A stretch of 64,000 nucleotides of DNA, taken from positions 1-64,000 of the forward strand of contig DF970675.1 of assembly GCA_001270045.2 (NCBI GenBank), in the 5' to 3' direction. The DNA comes from Bacteroidales bacterium 6E (GTDB lineage: Bacteria > Bacteroidota > Bacteroidia > Bacteroidales > Prolixibacteraceae). The translations under genes and the position numbers were made by a program. Positions 56,601-64,000 of this stretch are shown one piece after another (position 1 is the stretch's first letter; the number at the start of each line of letters is the position of its first letter). The notes under the pieces were generated by a model. It was not told where the DNA came from. It saw only the letters and a program-made list of their open reading frames with translations, and made no database searches.

Positions 56601-59600
56601 CAGGGGATATCCCCCCCTTCATCGGGATCAATGAAGGTATTGCCCCTGTCACCGCCACCATCACGGTCATACCCGAAGGCAACGGCTGTACCGGAACACC
56701 CGTTACCGTTACCATTACCGTGAATCCGATACCTGAGGTGACCGTCACAAATAACTCACCCCTGCTTTGCAACAATGGACAAACAAACATCGTCATGCAA
56801 AGTAATATACCGGGAACCAACTATACATGGACCGCAAGGAGAATCAACGGATCTACCACCGGGTTCTCGAATGGAAACGGAAGTGTCATACAAAACAACC
56901 TGACCGGGGCAGGATTAGTCGAATATGTCATTACACCCACAGCCAATGGATGTACTGCAGATGATATTACAGTCACTGTCCAGGTGATTTCCACCTCCTT
57001 CGATTTGGATGTGAATATCCTGAGCGGTGGAATACCCTCCACGGCATGTGCCGGGCAGGTTGTTTCCATTGCCTTTGACGGAAATGAGGAATCATATCAG
57101 GAGACTGAATGGGAAACCCGGTTCGAATGGACAAGCAGCAATCCCAATGTTGGGCTATCATCCTCCACCGGCACAACCAGCGGCAATTATGGCACTTTTA
57201 CGTTTACCACCCAAAACCTGACCGATGAAGACCAAACCTCGACCATCACCATTATTCCAATACCCTATTCCCGTTCAAGGTCTTGTTTGTGGATTTTCTG
57301 TTCTGGCTGGAGTGTTTGGCAAAGGGGACCGTGTTCAGGAGATGCCATATCCTTTACCATCACTGTCCATCCGTTCCGTGCCAGCTGTCCTGACAATTAT
57401 GTTTTAACAACCAATGCAGGGGCATGTACGGCCACTTTTACGCCGGATGCACCCACGTTCGAGTGTCCGCCAAATAGGCTTACCTGGACGATGAGCGGGG
57501 CCACCACGGCGAATTCGCCCGGAACCGGGATCAACACCGTTCCACAAACGGGCTTCAATACAGGAGTGACCACCATAACCTATCAGGCAACCGACAGCCA
57601 GAACAAAACCGCCTCCTGTTCCTTTACCGTTACCGTTGCCGATGAAGAATCTCCAGCCATCAGCTGTCCGGCCGACATCTCAAAGCCGATGGACCCGGGT
57701 ACCTGCGGGGCCGTGGTTACCTGGACGGACCCAACGGTTACCGACAATTGCGCAGGAAACGTCATGCTGGTTCGAACTGATGGGACAGGACTTGACAGCG
57801 GGGACACTTTCCCGGCCGGTACCACCACCATCAGTTACCTTGCAACCGATGCGGCAGGCAATACCGCCACTTGCAGTTTTGAAATCGTTGTTGCACCCGA
57901 TACCCAACCACCCGTATGGAACTGTATCGGGAACCAGGCGATATGCGCGCCGGCTGGCAGTCCGTACAACATGGTCGGAACTGCCTGGGACCCTACCGTC
58001 ACCGACAATTGTCCCGGAATCATCACCAAAAGTTATACACTCACCGGAGCAACCTCCGGAACCGGCACTTCACTTGACAATGTTGGATTTGGGGTAGGCA
58101 CCACGGTGGTTACCTGGCTGGCGACAGACGCCAACGGGAACAGTTCATCCTGTGTTTTTGAAGTCGTTGTGACCCAATCCCCGGCAGTCACCACCGACCC
58201 TGTAAGCCAGACTGTCTGTCTCAATGGTTCGGTGACACTCACCTCTGTGGCTTCCGGCACTCCTGCTCCCACTTACCAATGGTACAAGGACGGGGATGCC
58301 ATACCGGGGGCCACCAATCCAACCCTTACCATCAGTGGAATACAATCAAGCGACGCAGGCAGTTATGCCGTTGAGGTACAGAATGATTGCGGAGCGGCCA
58401 TATCGGCACCCGCCGACATAACCGTGACCACCCCCCCCGTGTTTACGACGCAACCCGCCAGCCAAACCGACTGTCCGGGCGAAAGCGTGGAATTCTCGGT
58501 GGTAATGGCCGGCGGCGTGGCACCTTACACGTACCAATGGGAAACCAGGCCCACATCGGGTGATCCCTGGAGTCCTGTCGGCACCAACATTCCGGCACTT
58601 GCCATCACCGATATCGGTGAAACAGGGCCTGCAAGCGGCACAGAATACAGGGTGACCGTGACCGACGACTGCAACAACAGCACCACCTCCTCGATTGCCG
58701 TTTTGACCGTCAACCGAATCGTTGCTGCCCCGCTTGTCGAGACCACCCTCTGCCAGGGAGAAAACACAACTTTTTCGGTGAATACCTCGGGAACGACACC
58801 CGTTTCATACCAGTGGCAACGCGATGGCGTGAACATAAACAATACAGGCGCATATGCCGGAACCACCACGCCCACCCTGACCATCAACAATGCCCAGGTA
58901 ACCGAAAACGGGGACTATTCGGTGATTGTCACCTTTGGCATCACACAACCCAACAATAATGGTGCGGGGGTCACCACCTGCCAGGTTTCTGCCCTGGTCG
59001 GCCGACTGACCATTGATGAGGGACCCGACATTGTGGCCACTCCCCCGACACAAACCGTTTGTCCGGGAGAAACCTTTTCCATTGCACTTTCCAATGCCAA
59101 TGCAACTCCGGGGACCACCTATACCTGGACACGCAACAATACCACCGTTCTTACGGGCATGGACCCATCGGGTTTAGGGGAAACGATATCCGGGGCATTG
59201 TCAAGCCAGACACCCGGGATCGAGCAAACGGTTACCTTTACCATTACGGCCACCGCCAATGGGTGTGTATCGACAGGTACCGTAACCGTAACCGTCGTTG
59301 ACAACCAAGCTCCCACCGTTACTCCCGGAACCTGTCCGGCCGACATCCAGGTGAATGCCGATGCCGACAAATGCGGGGCGGTGGTAAACTACACCCCGCC
59401 AACATTTGATGACGGTTGCGACGGAAACGGAAAGACAGGCACCCTGGTTTCGGGGCTGGCACCTGGCTCCACCTTCCCGATAGGCACCACGACAGTCACT
59501 TGGGAATATACCGATGCCGCAGGGAACGGTCCTGCCACATGCTCATTCGATGTTACCGTTACCGACAATGTTCAACCTTCGGCAGTATGCCAGGACATAA

Positions 59601-62600
59601 CGGTCCAGCTAAATGCCTCGGGAACCTTATCCATCACTGCCTCCGATATCGACAATGGCAGTTCCGACAATTGCGGGACGGTAACCCTCAGTATCGACAA
59701 GCAAGATTTCGGGTGTGCCGATGTAGGTACAAACACGGTAATCCTGACTGTCACCGATGCGTCAGGAAACACAAACACCTGCGAAGCGACCGTTACTGTC
59801 GAAGACAAAATTGCACCTGTTGCCCTATGTAAAAACATTATTGTACAACTGGACGCCTCCGGATCGGTATCCATCACTCCCGAAGACGTTGACAATGGCA
59901 GCAGTGACAATTGCGGGGCGGTTACACTCAGCCTCGACAAACAAGATTTTGACTGTGACGATGCGGGTACCAATACCGTAATCCTGACCGTCACCGACCA
60001 AAACGGCAATACCTCGACCTGTACCGCAACCATAACGGTCGAGGACAAGATTCTGCCGACAGTGGTTTGCAAAGACATTACCGTACAGCTTGACAGTGAC
60101 GGACAGGCTACCATCACAGCCTCCGATATCGACAATGGAAGTTCCGACAATTGCGGAATTGACTCACGGGTGCTTTCACAGACCGTATTTGACTGTTCGC
60201 ACGCAGGAACCAATACGGTAACACTTACCATTACCGACATAAATGGCAACACCGCCAGTTGCACTGCTACCGTAACCATTGAGGATGATGTTGCCCCGAC
60301 CGCATTGTGCAAAAACATCACCATACAATTGAATGCCGACGGAACGGCATCCATCACACCTGCCGATATTGACAACGGCAGCTCCGACAATTGCGGGACA
60401 CCATCACTTTCACTCAGCAAGACCGATTTTAACTGTACCGAACTGGGGGATCACACGGTAACCCTTACCGTAACGGACGGCTATGGTAATTCGGCCACCT
60501 GTACGGCCATTGTCACCCTCAAGGACGACAATCATCCGGTACCCATTGTCGCAACTGTCAATCACACCCCCATCGACTGTTTTGGGGAGACCAGCACAGT
60601 CACCATCACCGTCACCTCAGGAGGTGTAGGTACCCTGACCTACTGGCTGGACGGCAATTCAAACACCACAGGTGTCTTCTCCGATGTACCGGCCGGGAGC
60701 CACAGCTGGAGTGTCACCAACCCGCTTGGATGTGGCAACACCACCGGAACGGTCAACATTACGCAACCGGAACAACTGACAGCCACCATCGCCAATACGG
60801 ATGTAACCTGTTCATCCGGCTCGGATGGGTCCATTACCATTTCCAGCGCCTCGGGGGGAACAGGCAGTTATGAATACTCCATCAACGGAGGCATCAACTG
60901 GCAGCTGAACCCTTCGTTCACGGGACTGGTACCCAACATCTACCATGTCATGATCCGTGACGGAAATGGCTGCGAGGTCACCCTCAACCCCGCCCTTGAA
61001 ATCTATATCCTTACCGCGGTGGTATCCATCACACCGGTTTCATGTTTCGGGGAAACCGACGGAAAAATAGAGATCCTGAATCCGGCCGGAGGATCGGGAA
61101 GCTACGATTATTCCATAAACGGCGGGACATCATGGCAATCATCGGGCACATTCCACAATCTGGCACCGGGAAGTTATGATGTCAGGATACGGGATGCCGT
61201 CCAGACCTATTGTGTCGTGAACCTGTTCAATGATCCTGTTGACATCATTGAACCTTCAGTATTGAATGCCACATTGACCCCAACCGATATCACCTGCTTT
61301 GGAGGCAGTGACGGAACCATCACTGTGTCAGACCCGACAGGCGGATTTGGAACCTGGGAAGTGTCGCTTGACGGAGTAAACTGGTTCGATGTGACGACCA
61401 CCACGCCTTATACATTCACAAACCTTAACCCGGGCAGCTATAATGTCCTTCTCCGCGACAAAGACCACGTCACCTGTACCGAGAATCTTCCAACCGTGAT
61501 TCTGGACCAGGCCGAAATCCTTTCCGCCGCCATATCGACCGTCAACATTACCTGTAATGGTTTTAACGATGGCAAGATCACCATCACCGGCGCGGATGGT
61601 GGATCAGGCACCTATGAATATTCGATCGACGGAGGGACCACATGGCAGTCATCCAATCTCTTTGAAAACCTGACACCCGGAAGCTATGATGTCAGATTCC
61701 GGGACGGGAATGCCACCACATGCGTCATCACCCTGAACCCTGCCGTTGAAATTACCGAACCACCCGTTCCTGTCGTCAACGACCCGGGACCGCTCGACTT
61801 CTGTGATGTTGCCAATACCACATCGATCCCTTTGACCGGGACACCGGCAGGGGTTGTTTTTGACATCACCGGAGGGAGTGCCGTCGGGCTTGCCAACCAA
61901 ACCGGGGTTACTGCCATCCCATCGTTCACGACCATTGCCGGAACCGCCACCATTACCATCACCCCCAGGGTGGGTATCTGTACCGGCACCCCGATAGAAG
62001 TCGACATCACCGTTGCCCCGTTGCCCACCGTGACCGCACCGGTTGGGCTTACCTATTGCGAGGGGGTTGTCAGTGATCCTTTCATCCTGAACGGCACCCC
62101 GGCCAATGTTCGTTACGACATTTCAGGAGGGACGGCCATTGGGTTGGCCGATGCCACCGATGTGTCGGAAATCCCGTCGTTCACCCCGATAGCGGGATCT
62201 GCCACCCTGACCGTGACACCCAAAGCCCTCAACTGTGTCGGGACACCCGTTACATTTACGGTTACCGTAAGGCCTGCACCCACGGTGAGCATCTCGGGGG
62301 GGGCAACAATTTGCCGCGGGGCGGCCGCACCCAACGCGACCATCACTAACCCGCTGAATGCCGTTATTAAAGTAATCTACAACATCAACGGCGCAGGAAA
62401 CTTCACCGTCAATGTCCCTGCCAGCTCAACGGTTCCGATTGCCGTGCCAACCAGCAATGCCGGCACTTTTGTGTACGAGCTTGTCAGTGCCCAGTATATC
62501 ACCGATCCGGATTGTACCCATCCCATAACGGGTGACGTGGAGTTTACCATCCTGGAGCCGGTGACACCCACCATTACGGGACCCAATGTATTGTGTGCAG

Positions 62601-64000
62601 GAACCACGGGACAGGTTTATACAACCGAGCCCGGCATGACAAATTACCAATGGAGCATTTCGGCCGGAGGGACCATCACGGCAGGTGGAACCGCAAGTGA
62701 CAACAGCATTACGGTCACGTGGGAAACATCGGGAACGAAAAATGTCGGTGTCAGGTATACCGACACCAATGGCTGTTCCGTGTCAAACCCGACAACTTAC
62801 CCCGTCACGGTCAATGCATTACCGGTCATAACCATCACCGGCCCCGCCACGGTTTGTGCGAACACCGCCGCCAGAGTATATACCACCCAGGCAGGCATGA
62901 CCAACTATGTTTGGACGGTATCTGCCGGTGGCACCATAACCGCTGGAGGGGGATCAACCGACAATACGGTCACCGTTCTCTGGCATACCGGTGGAGAACA
63001 AAGTGTCAGCGTAAATTACTCCAATTCCAATGGCTGTTCAGCCGGCTCACCCAGGACCAACACCATTACCGTCCATCCGGAACCCGTTATCACATTGACA
63101 GGTGATCAGGAAGCATGTGAAGGATCTTCGGTACATGTGTACACCACTGAACCGGGCATGTCAAACTATATCTGGGTAATCAGTCCGGGAGGCTCCATTC
63201 AGTCGGGAGGAACCGTCAATGACCATACGGCAACCGTCAAGTGGAATACTGCAGGCCCCCAGACCATCAGCGTGAACTATGCCAATGCCAATGGATGCGC
63301 TGCCCAAACACCCGAATTGCTGAATGTGACCGTCCATCCGAAATCCTCGCCGACAATCACCGGCCCGGCCAGCATTTGTGCCGGCAGCGGTGAATACACC
63401 TACACATCGGAGAGTGGCATGGATAATTATGCATGGTTGGTTTCACCGGGCGGCACCATCACCGCCGGAGGCAGTGCAACCGACAACTTTGTCACGATAA
63501 GATGGGACGTATCCGGAAACCAGACCGTCAGCGTCAATTATGAGAACAGCCTTGGATGTCCGGGGATCAATCCTGCCGTCAGGGATATCACCGTACGAAC
63601 AGCCAGTGTCCCCACCATAACGGGTGTATCCGAGACATGCCAGGGAACCTCCAGGACCTATTCCACCCAGTCGGGCATGACAAATTATATCTGGACTGTC
63701 TCGGCAGGCACCATCACCGCAGGCGGAACCACCACTTCAAATACCGTCACCATACTATGGGATACCGACGGGCCACAGTCGGTGGATGTCCATTACACCG
63801 ACGGCACAGGTTGCACTTCATCGACCGCAAGCCATCCCGTTACGGTTTACACAAATGAACCGCCCACCCTGACCGGTGATCTGATCGTTTGCAGCGGATC
63901 TGCCGCCAATCGGTATGAAACTGAAACAGGAATGTCGAACTATGCATGGCTGGTATCGACAGGGGGAACCATCACCGCAGGTGGAACGGCCACCGACAAT
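53627..64000 (+). CDS. Giant Ig-like/SprB-like/PKD repeat surface protein, partial at the right edge
   Basis: One frame is open from ATG 53627 to the end of the window (3458 residues, no stop found where I checked the frame, and the last codons fit exactly); the 3' end is missing. A hydrophobic signal segment is at about 13-32 (RGILLLIAVLLC). Then come Ig-like repeats, SprB-type repeats of the CNGGT...ASGGTG kind, HYR/hyalin-like domains (SCPADIS...DNC...ATDAAGN), Ig-like domains, four 80-residue repeats with DIDNGSSDNCG, more SprB-type repeats (CFGGSDGTI) and at least six PKD-like repeats. Composition is rich in Thr, Gly, Asn and Ser and poor in Lys. This matches SprB-like adhesins exported by the T9SS and used in gliding and attachment; a type B sorting domain is expected beyond position 64000. 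Confidence 0.85.
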   Translation, partial: MAKRDLFFRFLYRGILLLIAVLLCFGRLSGGEAVIHGHTKYHQLADPPSVSISASPTNICLGASSQITSIITGGTITTYSWNPTSGLNDPSIANPVATPTATTTYTLTVTDSENQTGTGTITITVNPLPTVSIAGSNQVCSASAITLTANANTSSGTITSYQWQLNGTNISGATSNTYSANQAGNYTVTVSNSHGCSTTSAQHTLTVNPLPTVNIAGAIQVCSGSAITLTANANTSSGTITSYQWQLNGTNISGATSNTYSANQSGNYTVTVTNSHGCSTTSAQHTLTVNPLPTVNIAGANQVCSGSAITLTANANTSSGTITSYQWQLNGANISGATSNTYSANQAGNYTVTVTNSHGCSTTSAQHAVTVNPLPTATISGNATVCAGTTNPVITFTGAGGTAPYTFTYKVNGGANQTITTTSGNSVTLPQSTASAGTFTYTLVSVKDASSTACEQNQSGTATITVTPPITASAAITDDIDCAGGTANIRIIASGGTAPYTYTIQGISSNSNGIFGGIPGSTAGITYTWNVTDTGGCVAATGTIMVTEPQALTATAAVTSPITCNGETGTVRITASGGTGPLTYTLNGQNSTTGIFSNVTSGTYNWSVRDANNCGPVSGNIQVDQPSPITVSGATVTVPITCNGGTGEVRIQASGGTGTLKYTFNGQTNTTGIFTGVYAGNGLSYSVTDDNGCGPVTGSLNITQPPAISGASAAITTAILCNGGTATVTITASGGTPPLSYTFNGVTQATNVFTGVLPRNNLPWSVTDAGNCGPASGTISVTQPAVLGAAVSETTPIACYGGTATIRITASGGTGTKTFSFQGQTDNTTGTFSGITAGTYSWQVTDDNGCTVSGNYTVGQPDQIVISSIGSNTAICQGQTLTLNSQATGGTGTLRYNWTGPNGFSSNSPNPSIVNATPAASGTYNLTVTDANNCTATATTSVTVHATPVVTATPANQQVCHNSSSVAVIFTGASGYTWTNNNPGIGLDPSGTGDIPPFIGINEGIAPVTATITVIPEGNGCTGTPVTVTITVNPIPEVTVTNNSPLLCNNGQTNIVMQSNIPGTNYTWTARRINGSTTGFSNGNGSVIQNNLTGAGLVEYVITPTANGCTADDITVTVQVISTSFDLDVNILSGGIPSTACAGQVVSIAFDGNEESYQETEWETRFEWTSSNPNVGLSSSTGTTSGNYGTFTFTTQNLTDEDQTSTITIIPIPYSRSRSCLWIFCSGWSVWQRGPCSGDAISFTITVHPFRASCPDNYVLTTNAGACTATFTPDAPTFECPPNRLTWTMSGATTANSPGTGINTVPQTGFNTGVTTITYQATDSQNKTASCSFTVTVADEESPAISCPADISKPMDPGTCGAVVTWTDPTVTDNCAGNVMLVRTDGTGLDSGDTFPAGTTTISYLATDAAGNTATCSFEIVVAPDTQPPVWNCIGNQAICAPAGSPYNMVGTAWDPTVTDNCPGIITKSYTLTGATSGTGTSLDNVGFGVGTTVVTWLATDANGNSSSCVFEVVVTQSPAVTTDPVSQTVCLNGSVTLTSVASGTPAPTYQWYKDGDAIPGATNPTLTISGIQSSDAGSYAVEVQNDCGAAISAPADITVTTPPVFTTQPASQTDCPGESVEFSVVMAGGVAPYTYQWETRPTSGDPWSPVGTNIPALAITDIGETGPASGTEYRVTVTDDCNNSTTSSIAVLTVNRIVAAPLVETTLCQGENTTFSVNTSGTTPVSYQWQRDGVNINNTGAYAGTTTPTLTINNAQVTENGDYSVIVTFGITQPNNNGAGVTTCQVSALVGRLTIDEGPDIVATPPTQTVCPGETFSIALSNANATPGTTYTWTRNNTTVLTGMDPSGLGETISGALSSQTPGIEQTVTFTITATANGCVSTGTVTVTVVDNQAPTVTPGTCPADIQVNADADKCGAVVNYTPPTFDDGCDGNGKTGTLVSGLAPGSTFPIGTTTVTWEYTDAAGNGPATCSFDVTVTDNVQPSAVCQDITVQLNASGTLSITASDIDNGSSDNCGTVTLSIDKQDFGCADVGTNTVILTVTDASGNTNTCEATVTVEDKIAPVALCKNIIVQLDASGSVSITPEDVDNGSSDNCGAVTLSLDKQDFDCDDAGTNTVILTVTDQNGNTSTCTATITVEDKILPTVVCKDITVQLDSDGQATITASDIDNGSSDNCGIDSRVLSQTVFDCSHAGTNTVTLTITDINGNTASCTATVTIEDDVAPTALCKNITIQLNADGTASITPADIDNGSSDNCGTPSLSLSKTDFNCTELGDHTVTLTVTDGYGNSATCTAIVTLKDDNHPVPIVATVNHTPIDCFGETSTVTITVTSGGVGTLTYWLDGNSNTTGVFSDVPAGSHSWSVTNPLGCGNTTGTVNITQPEQLTATIANTDVTCSSGSDGSITISSASGGTGSYEYSINGGINWQLNPSFTGLVPNIYHVMIRDGNGCEVTLNPALEIYILTAVVSITPVSCFGETDGKIEILNPAGGSGSYDYSINGGTSWQSSGTFHNLAPGSYDVRIRDAVQTYCVVNLFNDPVDIIEPSVLNATLTPTDITCFGGSDGTITVSDPTGGFGTWEVSLDGVNWFDVTTTTPYTFTNLNPGSYNVLLRDKDHVTCTENLPTVILDQAEILSAAISTVNITCNGFNDGKITITGADGGSGTYEYSIDGGTTWQSSNLFENLTPGSYDVRFRDGNATTCVITLNPAVEITEPPVPVVNDPGPLDFCDVANTTSIPLTGTPAGVVFDITGGSAVGLANQTGVTAIPSFTTIAGTATITITPRVGICTGTPIEVDITVAPLPTVTAPVGLTYCEGVVSDPFILNGTPANVRYDISGGTAIGLADATDVSEIPSFTPIAGSATLTVTPKALNCVGTPVTFTVTVRPAPTVSISGGATICRGAAAPNATITNPLNAVIKVIYNINGAGNFTVNVPASSTVPIAVPTSNAGTFVYELVSAQYITDPDCTHPITGDVEFTILEPVTPTITGPNVLCAGTTGQVYTTEPGMTNYQWSISAGGTITAGGTASDNSITVTWETSGTKNVGVRYTDTNGCSVSNPTTYPVTVNALPVITITGPATVCANTAARVYTTQAGMTNYVWTVSAGGTITAGGGSTDNTVTVLWHTGGEQSVSVNYSNSNGCSAGSPRTNTITVHPEPVITLTGDQEACEGSSVHVYTTEPGMSNYIWVISPGGSIQSGGTVNDHTATVKWNTAGPQTISVNYANANGCAAQTPELLNVTVHPKSSPTITGPASICAGSGEYTYTSESGMDNYAWLVSPGGTITAGGSATDNFVTIRWDVSGNQTVSVNYENSLGCPGINPAVRDITVRTASVPTITGVSETCQGTSRTYSTQSGMTNYIWTVSAGTITAGGTTTSNTVTILWDTDGPQSVDVHYTDGTGCTSSTASHPVTVYTNEPPTLTGDLIVCSGSAANRYETETGMSNYAWLVSTGGTITAGGTATDN
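54023..54760 (+). repeat. Three near-identical 246-bp coding repeats (82 residues each)
   Basis: Units start at 54023, 54269 and 54515 (Ile-Ala-Gly...Cys), with exactly 246-nt spacing. They carry AITLTANANTSSGTITSYQW and NGTNISGATSNTYSANQAGN, then HGCSTTSAQ. Nucleotide identity is very high, including silent positions, indicating recent duplication or gene conversion. Confidence 0.9.
55070..56255 (+). repeat. Five SprB-type repeats, 78-82 residues
   Basis: Conserved cysteine codons fall at 55070, 55316, 55550, 55787 and 56021. The pattern is C-x-G-G-T, I-x-A-S-G-G-T, a Y-T-F-N-G-Q strand, T-G-I-F and W-S-V-T-D-x-N-G-C-G. Divergent at DNA level, so older than the 246-bp units. Confidence 0.8.
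57640..58175 (+). repeat. Two hyalin-like (HYR) domains
   Basis: Contains SCPADISKPMDPGTCGAVVT, TDNCAGNVMLVR, then FPAGTTTISYLATDAAGN, and a second copy with TDNCPGI, VGTTVVTWLATDANGN. This is the HYR pattern of extracellular adhesion proteins. Confidence 0.75.
59588..60547 (+). repeat. Four 240-bp repeats with the motif DIDNGSSDNCG
   Basis: Cysteine codons lie at 59588, 59828, 60068 and 60308, with exactly 240-nt spacing (80 residues). Each has CKNITIQL-type opening, DIDNGSSDNCG, a D-F-x-C segment, GTNTVTLTVTD and C-T-A-T-V-T-V-E-D. The Asp/Asn-rich loop suggests calcium binding. Confidence 0.88.
62594..64000 (+). repeat. Six PKD-like repeats, 261-bp period, cut by the window end
   Basis: Cysteine codons at 62594, 62855, 63116, 63377, 63638 and 63890 (spacing 261, 261, 261, 261, 252). 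Each copy has TEPGMTNYIWTVS-like, GGTITAGG, TDNTVTVLW and NGCSA-type segments. The series continues past the right edge. Confidence 0.88.

Overview
The window is a stretch of chromosome from a member of the Bacteroidota. It is probably a Bacteroidales or Marinilabiliales-type organism, but I cannot fix the genus. Three things support this. Promoters have the TTTG-N19-TAnnTTTG form, with two perfect examples. There are type IX secretion (T9SS) hallmarks: a PorP/SprF protein, a gliding-motility-type C-terminal sorting domain and an SprB-like giant adhesin. Many family types are typical of the phylum (DUF4199, DUF6132, DUF5916, DUF4159, M64 peptidase). Most of the window is ordinary core chromosome on both strands, with three accessory zones.

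Layout: 0-5.7 kb has an SLC13-type permease, a thioredoxin/DUF6132 pair and a double-length M16 protease. 5.9-9.5 kb is RNA-rich: tRNA-Tyr, tRNA-Thr, SRP RNA and RNase P RNA surround a DUF4199/glycosyltransferase/membrane-protein operon. 9.5-15 kb has a sugar-nucleotide epimerase, an alpha/beta hydrolase, a ribbon-helix-helix/PH-like/SPFH operon, and an ECF sigma factor with a 41-residue peptide behind it. 15-24.7 kb has uvrA, a MATE pump, a HEAT-like protein, a PorP/SprF protein converging on a secreted lectin/PKD protein, and a DHODH-like enzyme. 24.8-31.1 kb holds a secreted GH2 and a GH3-PA14 glycosidase. 31.2-34.5 kb has an Lrp regulator, rlmB and an ABC-F protein.

Accessory zone 1 (34.5-37.1 kb) is a dense array of about 50 short hairpin repeats (ACCCC-GTA-GGGGT) beside a single-domain HUH/Y1 transposase. 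It looks like a Bacteroidota REP/RAYT locus of unusual density. Related copies occur 10 kb away. 37.1-44.9 kb returns to core genes: a second Lrp paralogue, MscS, M64 peptidase, the agmatine-to-putrescine pair aguA/aguB, a pterin dehydratase, DUF4159 and rsmE. Accessory zone 2 (44.9-47.6 kb) is an AT-rich islet with an AbiE toxin-antitoxin pair, whose toxin gene carries a 1-nt frameshift, and an orphan antitoxin. It lies between directly repeated palindromic elements, and one of these supplies the rsmE stop codon. Then follow a DUF5916 outer-membrane-type protein and a receiver-PAS-histidine kinase.

Accessory zone 3 (53.6-64 kb) is one reading frame that runs off the right edge: at least 3458 residues of Ig-like, SprB-like, hyalin-like and PKD-like repeats. 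It is probably a T9SS-exported surface adhesin.

A recurring theme is a set of long, perfectly paired intergenic hairpins with 3-4 nt loops, likely bidirectional terminators. A second dispersed repeat family supplies stop codons to several genes it abuts. All calls are by reading alone; no database search was run.
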